DNA of 64,000 nucleotides from Olsenella sp. kh2p3 (GCA_900119625.1 FPKD01000004.1:62001-126000); one strand, 5' to 3'. Numbered from the stretch's first letter, positions 25,177 to 33,586 are shown. The notes: generated by a model from the letters alone, not told the origin. Made by a program: numbers and translations.

Positions 25177-25608
25177 TTAGTGCGCAGCGTCCCACAGGCG
25201 GCGACCATCCTCGGGGAGCCCCTCAGGGAGGTTGGCCGCAAAGTCTTCGTTGCCCTGCTCGCACGCCTTGCCGTAGTACCAGCACTTCCAGCTGAGCATT
25301 GCGCGCGTGCGCTCTAGCTCGGCGATCTTCTCGTCCACCTCGCGCCTCTGCTTGCGGAAGAGCTCCAGCCGGTCGGCGTACGTGCTGGGCCCCTCCTGGC
25401 ACCAGTCCATGAACTTCTTGATGTTGCGAATCTCCAGCCCGGAGCGCTTGAGACACTCGATCACGCGCAGCGCTTCCAGCTGTTCCTCGTCGAAGCGGCG
25501 GGTACCCGACGTGCGCGCCAGCCCAGGGAGGAGTCCCATCTTGTCGTAGTAGCGCAGCGTCGATACAGGCAGGTCGAACATCTGCGACACCTGGCCTATG
25601 GTGTACAT
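25177..25608 (-). CDS. MerR family transcriptional regulator
   Basis: 143 aa. MYTIGQVSQMFDLPVSTLRY then YDKMGLLPG is the MerR winged helix, with a coiled-coil dimerisation helix (ELFRKQRREVDEKIAELERT). The C-terminal part (SWKCWYYGKACEQGN) has two Cys and aromatics. Its promoter contains the dyad ACCTGACTTTAGGT, the same operator as in front of the hydrolase/flavodoxin operon at 14396, so that operon is the predicted target. Effector unknown. Confidence 0.9.
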   Translation of the reverse strand: MYTIGQVSQMFDLPVSTLRYYDKMGLLPGLARTSGTRRFDEEQLEALRVIECLKRSGLEIRNIKKFMDWCQEGPSTYADRLELFRKQRREVDEKIAELERTRAMLSWKCWYYGKACEQGNEDFAANLPEGLPEDGRRLWDAAH

Positions 25609-25633
25609 GCGGTGCCTCCCGAGATAGATGTGA

Positions 25634-25647
25634 ACCTAAAGTCAGGT
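25634..25647 (-). promoter_or_regulatory. MerR operator of the merR-like gene
   Basis: 14-bp dyad identical (inverted) to 14458-14471. On the minus strand it directly follows a TTGACC -35 overlap, with TATCTC about 18 bp downstream. Confidence 0.65.
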
Positions 25648-25722
25648 CAATATATTACATCGGAGCAGTACTACATATTCGTTGGCGCCTTCTCAGCGTC
25701 TAAAGGCGTTCTTCATTACTGC

Positions 25723-26760
25723 TTAACGCGGCTGGTCAAGGACGAACTCGTTGAACAGCGGCAACGTGAAGCTGAGGTATCCATGCGTACTGCCGTCGAC
25801 AATGCCCTTTCGAATGAGTCGGTCGCGATAAGGGCTGAACTGATTCGACGCCATATCAAGCGATGCTCGAATGCCCTGAATTCTGCCATCGGTCGAGTTT
25901 GCAATGGCGCGAGAAACCTCGCGATCTCGCTCCGAAAGCTCCGACCATATCTTCTCGTAAGAATATTCGTCCAGGTACTGGCGATAGTCATCGACTACGT
26001 CACGCCAGCTTCCGTCTGCGTTCCAGGTGAGATAGCCAAGAACCTGAAACGCGAACGAATATCCCATGGTGAGGGCCGCCATCCTCCGTGCTTCATCTCG
26101 GGTGATTTCAAAGGTCCGCTCATAGTTGGTTGCAATTGCGCCTGCGTTGAGCGGCGCCAGCTCTATCTTTGGCGCACGATACAAAAAGGTAAGGTTGTTC
26201 GCATTCTGCAGGTCGCTGATGTTCTCGTATAGACCGGTTGCCAGTAGGAACACGGGAAGGTCCTGACGGACAAATATCTGGAACGAACTGGCAAATTCCT
26301 GCATTGCCTGTGTGCGAGAGACCTCGTCGATTGCTATGAGTACCCGTTTGTTGTCCCTGGCAAGGCTTTGGAGCATCTTTGCGAGGGCAGTCTCAATGTC
26401 TGTGATGGGGGCAGAGCCGCTTACCTCGAGCCCAAATCCAAAGAACGATAGATTAATCTTTGCCCTCTGAAATACCCTTGCAAGAGCGTCTTGGCTTGCA
26501 AGCTTTGCAGCCAGGGATGTGAGCATGTCGCGATTGGGGTTAAGCTCAACCACAATCCATCCGTCGACCTGCTCAATTTCCCTCTCGACCTCGGTGAGAA
26601 AAACGGTCTTGCCTATACCACGGACGCCTGTGACAACGTAAATCTGTTGGGAAGGACTGGGATCTGTGAAGTCCTCCACGACTAGCCTGCGCTGAGAAAC
26701 TCGGTCTATGAGCTGCGATGGCGCCTTGCCAAAGAGCAGGGAGTAGGGGTTTCTCGTCAT
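25723..26760 (-). CDS. AAA/STAND-type ATPase without nuclease domain
   Basis: 345 aa. Walker A GVRGIGKT at 45-52, Walker B VLIAIDEV at 140-147, a sensor-like LLATGLYENI, and a C-terminal winged-helix-like region (SYEKIWSELSERDREVSRAI). It resembles AAA_16/ATPase_2 proteins but lacks the C-terminal PD-(D/E)XK module of the other ATPases in this window. Single gene with 17-bp direct repeats upstream. Role unknown. Confidence 0.8.
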   Translation of the reverse strand: MTRNPYSLLFGKAPSQLIDRVSQRRLVVEDFTDPSPSQQIYVVTGVRGIGKTVFLTEVEREIEQVDGWIVVELNPNRDMLTSLAAKLASQDALARVFQRAKINLSFFGFGLEVSGSAPITDIETALAKMLQSLARDNKRVLIAIDEVSRTQAMQEFASSFQIFVRQDLPVFLLATGLYENISDLQNANNLTFLYRAPKIELAPLNAGAIATNYERTFEITRDEARRMAALTMGYSFAFQVLGYLTWNADGSWRDVVDDYRQYLDEYSYEKIWSELSERDREVSRAIANSTDGRIQGIRASLDMASNQFSPYRDRLIRKGIVDGSTHGYLSFTLPLFNEFVLDQPR

Positions 26761-26771
26761 CTTAGAATCCT

Positions 26772-26835
26772 CTATAGTTGCCGAATCTACTTATAGTTCT
26801 TTATAGTCCTTAGGGAAATTATAGTTCTTTATAGT
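26772..26835 (-). promoter_or_regulatory. 17-bp direct repeats upstream of the ATPase
   Basis: TTATAGTTCTTTATAGT occurs at 26791-26807 and 26819-26835, 28 bp apart, with a partial CTATAGTT at 26772. Each copy itself contains TATAGT twice. Probable operator or promoter array for the gene starting at 26760. Confidence 0.6.
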
Positions 26836-27249
26836 TCAGCCGATAGAGACGGATAGCAGTATTGTCACTGCTCGTCTGTCACTGCTCGTTGGTTCGGCTA
26901 TCCCTGAGATTCCTTGTTGCCCACATTCGAAAATGTCCGCATTTTAGTAGCACGCGAGAAAAGCCAACCGGGAATTACAGGCATCTGAATGTCAAATTGT
27001 ACAAATTTTGGCCAAGGGTAGGCCTTGCACTGAGTCGCACGCGAGGGCCTGCCGTACGCCGCTGGGACCTGTCGCACGCTGCTGGGAGCCCGTCGCACGC
27101 CGCCGGGGCGCGCATGCGCCGAGCGCACACCGCGCACGGGCCCCTCGCCTGTGATTAGATTCGTCTAACTTGCAATCCCGGCGTCGGCAGGCGCCCTGCG
27201 AGGGTATCGTTGAAACGGTAGCCAAGCTCGACCCGATGGGAGAATCGCC
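26836..27249. other. Intergenic region with short tandem repeats
   Basis: No convincing gene. TGTCACTGCTCGT is repeated at 26863 and 26877 (14-bp period). About four 20-bp units of the type GTCGCACGCYGCYGGGA run from 27033 to 27110. The promoter of the following map gene should lie at the right end. Confidence 0.55.
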
Positions 27250-28134
27250 ATGTTTGACAAGCTGCCCGTTCCCGGGCGCAACGACCCCTGCTGGTGCGGG
27301 AGCGGTCGCAAGTACAAGAAGTGCCACGGCCCTGCGGACGAGCGCATGGAGCGCCTGTACCTTGACGGCGAGGAGGTCCTGCCCCGCTCGCTCCTCAAGA
27401 CCGCCGCAGACATCGAGGGTATCAAGGCGTCGGCCGCCGTCAACATGGGCGTCCTCGACTACGTTGGCGAGCACATCGCCGCGGGCGTCTCGACCATGGA
27501 CATCAACCGCTGGGTCGAGGAGTACCTCTCGGCACACGACGCGGTCTCGGCCGACCTCAACTTCGAGGGCTACCCCTACAGCGTGTGTACCTCGATCAAC
27601 GACGTCATCTGCCACGGCTTCCCCAACGAGAAGGACGTCCTTCAGGATGGCGACATCATCAACGTTGACATGTCCACCATAAAGGGCGGGTACTTCTCTG
27701 ACTCCAGCCGCATGTACTGCATCGGCGAGGTTTCGGACGAGCGCCGGCGTCTGGTTGAGACATGCAAAAAGTCCGTTGAGGCGGGCCTTGCAGCCGTTCG
27801 TCCCTGGGGGCACCTGGGCGACGTGGGCGCCGCGGTGAACGAGCTGTGCCGCGAGGCCGGTTACACCGTGGTCGAGGAGTACGGCGGCCATGGTATTGGT
27901 CGCGAGTTCCACGAGGACCCGTTCGTGAGCTTTGTCTCCGAGCGCGGTACCGGCCCCATCCTGGTGCCTGGCATGTGCTTCACCATAGAGCCCATGGTCA
28001 ACGCAGGCGCGCCCGACATCACGACCGACAAGGCCAACGGCTGGATCGTGCGCACGGCAGACGGCTCGGATTCCGCCCAGTGGGAGGTCCAGTTGGTGGT
28101 CACCGATGATGGGTACGAGCTGCTGTCTTGGTAG
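27250..28134 (+). CDS. map: Type I methionine aminopeptidase with SEC-C motif
   Basis: 294 aa. Residues 8-27 (GRNDPCWCGSGRKYKKCHG) form a SEC-C zinc motif thought to tether the enzyme to the ribosome, followed by a complete type I MetAP domain. Metal ligands are seen in DIINVDMSTIKGGYFSDSS, GHGIGREFHE and CFTIEPMV. It removes N-terminal Met from nascent proteins. The SEC-C form is known in several actinobacteria. Single gene. Periodic hairpins follow the stop. Confidence 0.93.
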   Translation: MFDKLPVPGRNDPCWCGSGRKYKKCHGPADERMERLYLDGEEVLPRSLLKTAADIEGIKASAAVNMGVLDYVGEHIAAGVSTMDINRWVEEYLSAHDAVSADLNFEGYPYSVCTSINDVICHGFPNEKDVLQDGDIINVDMSTIKGGYFSDSSRMYCIGEVSDERRRLVETCKKSVEAGLAAVRPWGHLGDVGAAVNELCREAGYTVVEEYGGHGIGREFHEDPFVSFVSERGTGPILVPGMCFTIEPMVNAGAPDITTDKANGWIVRTADGSDSAQWEVQLVVTDDGYELLSW

Positions 28135-28140
28135 CGAGAC

Positions 28141-28300
28141 AAGCTGCCCGGCGGTTGCCGCCGGAAGCAAAGTCTCCGGAAGCCCCCTTTTGGCGAGAAT
28201 TGCATCCAACTTGGCCCCTCCGGCGACAAATCGTCTCCGGAGGGGCTATTTTTGCGGGTTTTGCTGAGGAAAGCGTGCTTCCGGCGACTTGCGTGAGCGA
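28141..28300. repeat. 61-bp periodic hairpin repeat, locus 2
   Basis: Unit from 28220 to 28280 with the next CCGGCG at 28281, plus a degenerate unit before. Hairpin CCGGCGacaaatcgtctCCGG and linker ending GCTT. Lies directly after the map stop. Confidence 0.7.
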
Positions 28301-28317
28301 ACGGATGCCGCCTGCGC

Positions 28318-29061
28318 CTATGCCAGTTGCGCGTACTCCTCGTCTGTGACGGGCTCAAGCCACTCGGCGCTGGCACCCTCGGCGGGCACGGCAAGCGCGA
28401 TGTGCTGGAACCAAGAGTCGTGCGCGGCGCCGTGCCAGTGCTTGACCTCGGGTGGAATGCTCACTACGTCACCGGGGTGCAGCTCCTGCGCCGGCTTGCC
28501 CCACTCCTGGTACCAGCCGCGACCAGCTACGCAGATGAGCACCTGGCCACCCTTGTGGTGCACGTGCCAGTTGTTGCGGCAGCCCGGCTCGAAGGTCACG
28601 TTGGCTGCCCCCAGCTGTGGATCGCCAAGCGGCGCGAGCCAGCTGCGCCCAATGAAGTACTGCGCGTAGGCGTCGTTGGGCTCGCCCATGGGGAAGATCT
28701 CCGAGAGCCCCTGTGGCGCATCGACGCTGTTGGCGCCGACCTGCTCGTCGTCGCCCCAGACCTCCTTGATCATGCGGAAAACGGCCCAGCCCTTGGGCCA
28801 GCCACAGTACATGGCCGCGTGCGTCACCACGGCCACAATCTCGTCTCGACTCACACCGTGAGCCTTGGCGTTCTGAAGGTGATACGTAAGCGAGGAGTCG
28901 ATCACCCCAGACGCCATGAGCGTTGTCACGGTCACGATGCACTTAGTCTTGATGTCGATGGCCTCCTGGTCCCACACCTCCCCAAACAGCACGTCGTCGT
29001 TGAGGTGCGCAAAGAGTGGGGCGATGGTGCCCAGCTGGTCTCTGCCTGCGGTCTGCTTCAT
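28318..29061 (-). CDS. Carboxymuconolactone decarboxylase-like/cupin fusion protein
   Basis: 247 aa in two domains. Residues 1-110 are CMD/AhpD-like (TKCIVTVTTLMASGVIDSSL, THAAMYCGWPKG; one Cys only, so not the CxxC peroxidase form). Residues 145-225 are a cupin (NNWHVHHKGGQVLICVAGRG, PGDVVSIPPEVKHWHGA) with metal-ligand histidines and Glu/Gln. AAGGAGGG precedes the ATG. Divergent from a LysR regulator that probably controls it. Likely handles small organic acids or acts in stress; substrate unknown. Confidence 0.87.
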   Translation of the reverse strand: MKQTAGRDQLGTIAPLFAHLNDDVLFGEVWDQEAIDIKTKCIVTVTTLMASGVIDSSLTYHLQNAKAHGVSRDEIVAVVTHAAMYCGWPKGWAVFRMIKEVWGDDEQVGANSVDAPQGLSEIFPMGEPNDAYAQYFIGRSWLAPLGDPQLGAANVTFEPGCRNNWHVHHKGGQVLICVAGRGWYQEWGKPAQELHPGDVVSIPPEVKHWHGAAHDSWFQHIALAVPAEGASAEWLEPVTDEEYAQLA

Positions 29062-29136
29062 GGTGCCCTCCTTAGTTTTTCTACCAATGATGCAGCCGCA
29101 CAGGCGAGAAGTACAATGCCGCTATGGGTTCTTGCC

Positions 29137-29151
29137 ATGCACAAAGTGCAT
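29137..29151. promoter_or_regulatory. Dyad in the LysR divergent region
   Basis: ATGCAC-AAA-GTGCAT, perfect 6-bp arms, 23 bp before the LysR start; candidate LysR autoregulatory site. Confidence 0.4.
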
Positions 29152-29174
29152 TGCTGGGAGAGGGGTGCGTCCGT

Positions 29175-30083
29175 ATGAACACCGACCAGGTACGCCACTT
29201 TGTTGCCGTTGCCCGCACAGGTTCGGTGACGGCCGCCGCGCGCGAGCAGCACATCTCCCAGCCGGCGCTCAGCCGCTCCGTCCAGCATCTTGAGGAGGAT
29301 CTTGGCGTGGCGCTCTTTGACCGCGGCAAGAACTCGCTTGCGCTCAACCGCGTGGGACGCGAGCTGCTGCCGCACGCCGAGGAGCTTCTCGCCGCCGAGA
29401 GGCGCATGCGCCAGGCGTCTCTCGACGCATCGCGGCGCGAGCGTGTGCTGCGTGTGGGGACCATCGCGCCGGCGCCGCTGTGGTACCTCACGTCGCTCAT
29501 CGTGGAGCGCATGCCCGGTGCGCTCGTGAGCTCCGAGATGGTGGGCGACGAGGCGGACGTTGAGCGCGCCCTCTTCGACTCCCTTATCGACCTGGCCATT
29601 TGCACACGAGAAGCACCGAGCATGCGCAGCGTGCTTCTCATGCGCGAGAGCCTGTACCTCTCGGCGCCAAAGGACCACCTGCTGGCACAGCGTGAGAGCG
29701 TGAGCTTTGAGGACCTCGATGGCGAGACGTTCCTGCTCTTTGGCGGTATCGGCTTCTGGGGCGACATGCACCGTCGCACCACCCCGCACGCGCACGTGGT
29801 GGTGCAGGAGGACCTCGAAGTCTGGCGCCAGCTTATGCGCACCACGCGCATGCTGGGCTTCTCGTCCGATGCGCCCGTGCTCGTGCGTCCGGACGTCGTC
29901 GGCGCCGGCGCGAGTGACGATGGCCAGGTCGAGCGGGTCTTTGTTCCCATCCGTGATTCGGAGGCACATACCACCTTCTACCTGTGCGTACGCGAGGACG
30001 CCTATGCGGATGGCGGCCTGGTGCGCTCGGTGATTGACCTGGTCGAGGGCCTGGGCGAGGGTGTGCCGGGTGTACGGGCCTAG
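29175..30083 (+). CDS. LysR family transcriptional regulator
   Basis: 302 aa, usual length. N-terminal helix-turn-helix: MNTDQVRHFVAVARTGSVTA, then EQHISQPALSRSVQHLEEDL. Periplasmic-binding-protein-like effector domain to the end. ATG at 29175 with GAGAGGGG upstream; an earlier start would lack a site. Divergent from the CMD/cupin gene, its probable target. Inducer unknown. Confidence 0.9.
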   Translation: MNTDQVRHFVAVARTGSVTAAAREQHISQPALSRSVQHLEEDLGVALFDRGKNSLALNRVGRELLPHAEELLAAERRMRQASLDASRRERVLRVGTIAPAPLWYLTSLIVERMPGALVSSEMVGDEADVERALFDSLIDLAICTREAPSMRSVLLMRESLYLSAPKDHLLAQRESVSFEDLDGETFLLFGGIGFWGDMHRRTTPHAHVVVQEDLEVWRQLMRTTRMLGFSSDAPVLVRPDVVGAGASDDGQVERVFVPIRDSEAHTTFYLCVREDAYADGGLVRSVIDLVEGLGEGVPGVRA

Positions 30084-30118
30084 GGCGACGGGCCTTATCG
30101 TCGGCCTTATCGTCGCCC
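30083..30118 (+). terminator. Hairpin at the end of the LysR gene
   Basis: GGGCGACG and CGTCGCCC (8 bp) enclose an inner GGCC/GGCC pair and begin at the stop codon. No T-run; probable terminator. Confidence 0.45.
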
Positions 30119-30174
30119 CTCTCGCCACGTGTTGATTTTGTCGCGCCGCGTCGCGTGCGTGCTATGGTCTTCCT

Positions 30175-30292
30175 TGCGTGTAGCGCAAAGCCGTCGCGAG
30201 CTGGATGCCCCACAATGCCATCCTCCGCGGCGAAAAGGTGTAGTCAGCAAAGCGTGCGGTTGCCCTCGGTGGGCGGCCGCACGCCTTTTTTT
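30175..30292 (+). ncRNA. Structured leader or small RNA with intrinsic terminator
   Basis: No gene. An extended -10-like TGCTATGGT lies at 30160-30168. Downstream the sequence folds into a stem with GGATG/CATCC capped within a GC-rich outer stem, then a perfect terminator GCGTGCGG/CCGCACGC (30252-30284) followed by seven T. Before the IS inserted, this terminator stood about 55 nt ahead of the DUF2798 gene now at 31750, so it reads as a transcription-attenuation leader. I cannot assign it to a known riboswitch class. A free small RNA is the alternative. Confidence 0.5.
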
Positions 30293-31696
30293 GGCTCTTC
30301 GCTGTTTCTAGTGGGTAGCGGATGAGACGGCCAGCTGGGCCGAGAAGTCCAGGCGGCCGAGCCTGAGGAATATCATCGTCTTGAAGTACTCCACGTTCCT
30401 GAACCCCCTCGCCGCCCTCTTGATCGACTGGATGACGGAATTGAGCCCCTCGAGGATGGCGTTGGTGGCGTTCCTGGAGAACCAGTTCAGGATGCCCTCC
30501 CGCTCCTTCCTGACCGTCCCCGCCACCACCTTCATCTCGGGGACGTTGGAATGCATGATCCAGGAGACGACGCGGTCCAGCTCCCTGCCGGCGGACTCCC
30601 TGTCCGGGCGGGCATAGACGGCCCTCATCGCCTCGGACATGGCGCATGCCCTTGCCGTCAGCAGGTGCTCGCCCATGAGGGAGGCCTTCCTCGCGGCCTG
30701 GCGCTCCGTGAGGTTCTCCGGCCGCTTCAGCCAGCAGTACTTCGTGCCCCTGAGCAGGCGCCTCTTCTCCTCGGACGACCTCGCCTCCCGGCAGCGGACC
30801 CTGTCGGTGGCCCTCGAGAAGAGCTGCGACACATGGAATCGGTCGACGGTCTGGATTGCCTCCGGGAAGGCATCGGCGGCCCCCAGGGCATAGGCCTCCG
30901 ACATGTCGCGCGTGACCTCCCGGATGGCGAGCCTGCTGCCGCCGTGGGCCTCCAGCTCTCCGGCGAGCCTTTCCGGCGCGCCCCTGTCCCTGCCCTCCGT
31001 GACGCCTATGGCCCTCTGCCCGTCGAGGTCCACCATGACCGAGATGTAGCTCTGCCCGCGCCTGCAGGCGGTGTCGTCGATCCCCACCCTCGCGACGCCG
31101 GAGTAGTCGGCGGCCTCCCTGGCCTCGGCGACCGCGCGCCTCAGCATCCGCCACACGGCCCCGTCCGGCATGCGCAGCGCCGAGGCTATCTGGACCGCCG
31201 TCAGCCCGGAGAGGGCCATGGCAAGGACCTGGGCCTCGAAGAGGGCCGTGAAGTGCGAGTTCGGCCTCACCTCCCAGGGCATGCGCACGGTGCGGACGCC
31301 GTGCTCCGGGCAGTCCGCCCTGGGCACGGCGCAGTGCACGATGGTCTCGTACTGCCAGATGTCGAGGTGGCGCCAGGTGCGCTCCCGCGTGTCGTAGACG
31401 CCGCACCTCCGCCCGCACTCGGGGCACTCCACCGCCCGGCCCCTCACGTGCGCCACGCGGATGTGGAGCTCGCTGGGAGCATCCCCCTTCTCCTCGAACC
31501 AGACGTCCGAGACCTCCCATTCCGCCCCGAGCCCCATCGACCTCTCGAAGAGCTGCGCCAGCATCCCGGCCCGTGCTTCCATCGCCGCCTCCCAGGTGGA
31601 TGTCCGGCCCTTTCCTGCACGGCAATATCCTACCGCCCGGAGGGTTCGGCCACATCATCGCAGGGATGTGCTATCCACCCGAAGTGACGAAGAGTC
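30293..31696 (-). mobile_element. Intact ISL3-family insertion sequence
   Basis: 1,404 bp with ends GGCTCTTCGCTG... and ...CGAAGAGTC, typical of ISL3. It is flanked by the 8-bp direct repeat CTTTTTTT (30285-30292 and 31697-31704), the target duplication size of the family. The target is the T-tract of an intrinsic terminator. Carries one complete transposase gene. A 675-bp deletion derivative lies inverted at 1057-1731. Confidence 0.93.
30308..31582 (-). CDS. ISL3 family transposase
   Basis: 424-aa transposase. The N-terminal zinc-finger region has CPECGRRC and later CAVPRADCPEHG, followed by a helix-turn-helix (LSGLTAVQIASALRMPDGAV) and the DDE domain with GIDDTACRRG for the first Asp, TVDRFHVSQLF for the second, and the helical C-terminus LNSVIQSIKRAARGFRN that includes the final Glu region. 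Complete and flanked by proper ends, so likely active. Confidence 0.93.
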   Translation of the reverse strand: MEARAGMLAQLFERSMGLGAEWEVSDVWFEEKGDAPSELHIRVAHVRGRAVECPECGRRCGVYDTRERTWRHLDIWQYETIVHCAVPRADCPEHGVRTVRMPWEVRPNSHFTALFEAQVLAMALSGLTAVQIASALRMPDGAVWRMLRRAVAEAREAADYSGVARVGIDDTACRRGQSYISVMVDLDGQRAIGVTEGRDRGAPERLAGELEAHGGSRLAIREVTRDMSEAYALGAADAFPEAIQTVDRFHVSQLFSRATDRVRCREARSSEEKRRLLRGTKYCWLKRPENLTERQAARKASLMGEHLLTARACAMSEAMRAVYARPDRESAGRELDRVVSWIMHSNVPEMKVVAGTVRKEREGILNWFSRNATNAILEGLNSVIQSIKRAARGFRNVEYFKTMIFLRLGRLDFSAQLAVSSATH

Positions 31697-31749
31697 CTTT
31701 TTTTGTGTGCCGCGAACCCCAGGGCAAGCGCGGCGGAGAGGAGCAAGGC

Positions 31750-32319
31750 ATGCCTAAGAACAAGGCACAGGGAGTCATCTTTGGGATTCTCATGTCCATC
31801 ACCATGGCCTACGGGATGGAGGTCTACAACGTGGCCTGGAAGATGGGCATCCCCACCATGCCTGGCGGCTTCTCCAACATGACCAACGACGTGTTCCTTG
31901 GCGCTCTGGTCGAGGCCTCGTACATGTGGCTCTTCGTGTTCTTGTTCTCGAACCTCTGGGGCACGCGCGGCGGCGCGGCGCTGGCGGCACGCCTCACCGA
32001 CTCTAAGCGCGACAGCACCTTTATCCGGGGCACCATTCGCTCGTGCTGCACCGTCCTCATCATGTGCCCCACGATGAGCCTCGTTGCGAGCGTCCTCTTC
32101 AACGTGATTCTTGCGGGCATGCCCGTGGCGCAGCTCCCCGCCATCTGGGTGGGTACGCTCATCAAGAACTTCCCCATGGCGCTCCTGTGGAACCTCTTTG
32201 CGGCGGGTCCCATCTCGCGTCTGGTGTTTGCCAAGTGCTTCTCGCACGTGGGGGAGTCCAAGGCCGAGAAGAACGCGGACGCAGCGTCGCTGCAAGCCGA
32301 GTCTGGCAGCGAGATGTAG
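31750..32319 (+). CDS. DUF2798 membrane protein (paralogue 2)
   Basis: 189 aa with four hydrophobic helices. MPKNKAQGVIFGILMSITMA and the later PTMSLVASVLFNVI and NFPMALLWNLFAAGPISRLV match paralogue 1 at 16743-17246 in order. ATG at 31750 with AGAGGAG upstream. The IS sits 53 bp upstream and separates the gene from its probable leader and promoter, so present expression may depend on the IS. An intrinsic terminator follows. Function unknown. Confidence 0.82.
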   Translation: MPKNKAQGVIFGILMSITMAYGMEVYNVAWKMGIPTMPGGFSNMTNDVFLGALVEASYMWLFVFLFSNLWGTRGGAALAARLTDSKRDSTFIRGTIRSCCTVLIMCPTMSLVASVLFNVILAGMPVAQLPAIWVGTLIKNFPMALLWNLFAAGPISRLVFAKCFSHVGESKAEKNADAASLQAESGSEM

Positions 32320-32327
32320 CCTTCCGA

Positions 32328-32354
32328 CGACGCCCGCGAAGGGCGTCGCTTTTT
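32328..32354 (+). terminator. Intrinsic terminator
   Basis: CGACGCCC-GCGAA-GGGCGTCG followed by CTTTTT, right after the DUF2798 stop. Confidence 0.85.
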
Positions 32355-32452
32355 GGCTACGGGTACGTACCGTGTGATTTCTCGCACCTCCCTTGAGCGT
32401 GGGTATCCTTCTAGTAGTCAGGAGAAGATTCGCGCAAAGGGGAGGTGCGCTT

Positions 32453-33586
32453 GTGAGAAGACTTGGCGTTATTGTTGCCACGGCTGCGCTGGTGACGTCG
32501 CTTGCCGGTTGTGGGCAGTCCTCTGCGAGCGATGACTCCCAGACGGATACGGGCGAGGAGGGCGCCCAGCAGGCCGAGGAGGACTTCTCGTATCCAGACG
32601 ATTTCGACTGGCGCTTCTACCCCGGCACCAGCGATGATGACACACGCGAGATTGTCTGCTGGGGCGACAGCATGACCCAGGGAGTGGGTGCCGACGACGA
32701 TACGGACGCGCTTGTCTCGCTTGCGGACGGCGAGCTGTACGACACCAGCTACCAGTCGTATCCCCAGGTGCTCTCGCAGCTCACGGGGCTCGATACATAC
32801 AACTTTGGCGTTGCCGGTGCAACATCGGAGGAGATAGCCGTCATGCAGGGTGCCCTTCCGTGGGTGACGCTCGACATTGACAACGCGGACGCCTCTGTTG
32901 ACCCTGATGGCGAGGACGAAGACGACGATGCCGAGTCGGATGAGGACGCGGAGGCGGAGTCGGACGCGGAGGCGGAGTCGGACGAGGGGGCGGAGGCGGA
33001 CGCGGGATCGGACGCGGTCGAGCAGCCCATCAGCCACATAGACCCCGAGGTCGTAGACGAGGGCACACAGCACACGGGCGACATCCTCGTGCTCGAGATA
33101 GGCAGCAACGGCGGCTGGGGTGGCGACTACCAGGTCCTCATCGACCAGTACCGCGCGATGATTGACCGTTCCGGCTGCGAGGACTACCTCATCTTGGGCG
33201 ACACCGATGACCCCGGCACCTCCGTTGGCGACACAAGCCAGGAGCCCTTTACGGAGGACTACGCGCCGCGCGAGACCAGCTGGGAGACGGCGCTTCGCGA
33301 GGCCTTTGGCGACCACTTCATTAACATGCGCGTCTTTCTCATCAAGCACGGGCTTGAGATCTCGGGCCTTACGCCCACCGAAGAGGACGTGGCAGACGCG
33401 CGCTTGGGCTGTATATCGAAGCAACTGCGCTCGGACTGGACGCACCTCAACGCGCGCGGGTACTTTGCCAAGGCAGTCGCCGTCTACCAGCGCGGAATCA
33501 AACTCGGGTACTGGTCTCCCGGCGCGGGGAGCATTGACGTCCCCAAGCCGCAACGCTCCCACGGGCAGGCCGAGGGGCAAGGCTAA
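32453..33586 (+). CDS. SGNH/GDSL-type hydrolase lipoprotein
   Basis: 377 aa. Signal peptide RRLGVIVATAALVTSLAGC with lipobox Cys near residue 20. SGNH blocks: CWGDSMTQGVG (Ser), FGVAGATSEE (Gly), LEIGSNGGWGG (usual GxND reads GSNG), and DWTHLNARGY (Asp-x-x-His). About residues 165-190 are an Asp/Glu/Ala low-complexity insert from a short DNA repeat (GAGGCGGAGTCGGACGCG). GTG at 32453 has GGGGAGG upstream. Cell-surface esterase or acyl hydrolase; substrate unknown. Confidence 0.85.
   Translation: MRRLGVIVATAALVTSLAGCGQSSASDDSQTDTGEEGAQQAEEDFSYPDDFDWRFYPGTSDDDTREIVCWGDSMTQGVGADDDTDALVSLADGELYDTSYQSYPQVLSQLTGLDTYNFGVAGATSEEIAVMQGALPWVTLDIDNADASVDPDGEDEDDDAESDEDAEAESDAEAESDEGAEADAGSDAVEQPISHIDPEVVDEGTQHTGDILVLEIGSNGGWGGDYQVLIDQYRAMIDRSGCEDYLILGDTDDPGTSVGDTSQEPFTEDYAPRETSWETALREAFGDHFINMRVFLIKHGLEISGLTPTEEDVADARLGCISKQLRSDWTHLNARGYFAKAVAVYQRGIKLGYWSPGAGSIDVPKPQRSHGQAEGQG

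Noticed and set aside
30175..30292. Assignment of the leader to a known riboswitch (c-di-GMP-I, fluoride, SRP or others)
   Set aside because: A GCGCAAAGCC stretch recalls the c-di-GMP-I element, but the other conserved blocks are absent, so no class is claimed.
30162..31658. 498-codon frame across the whole IS
   Set aside because: It is an alternate frame over the transposase, starting inside the IS end.
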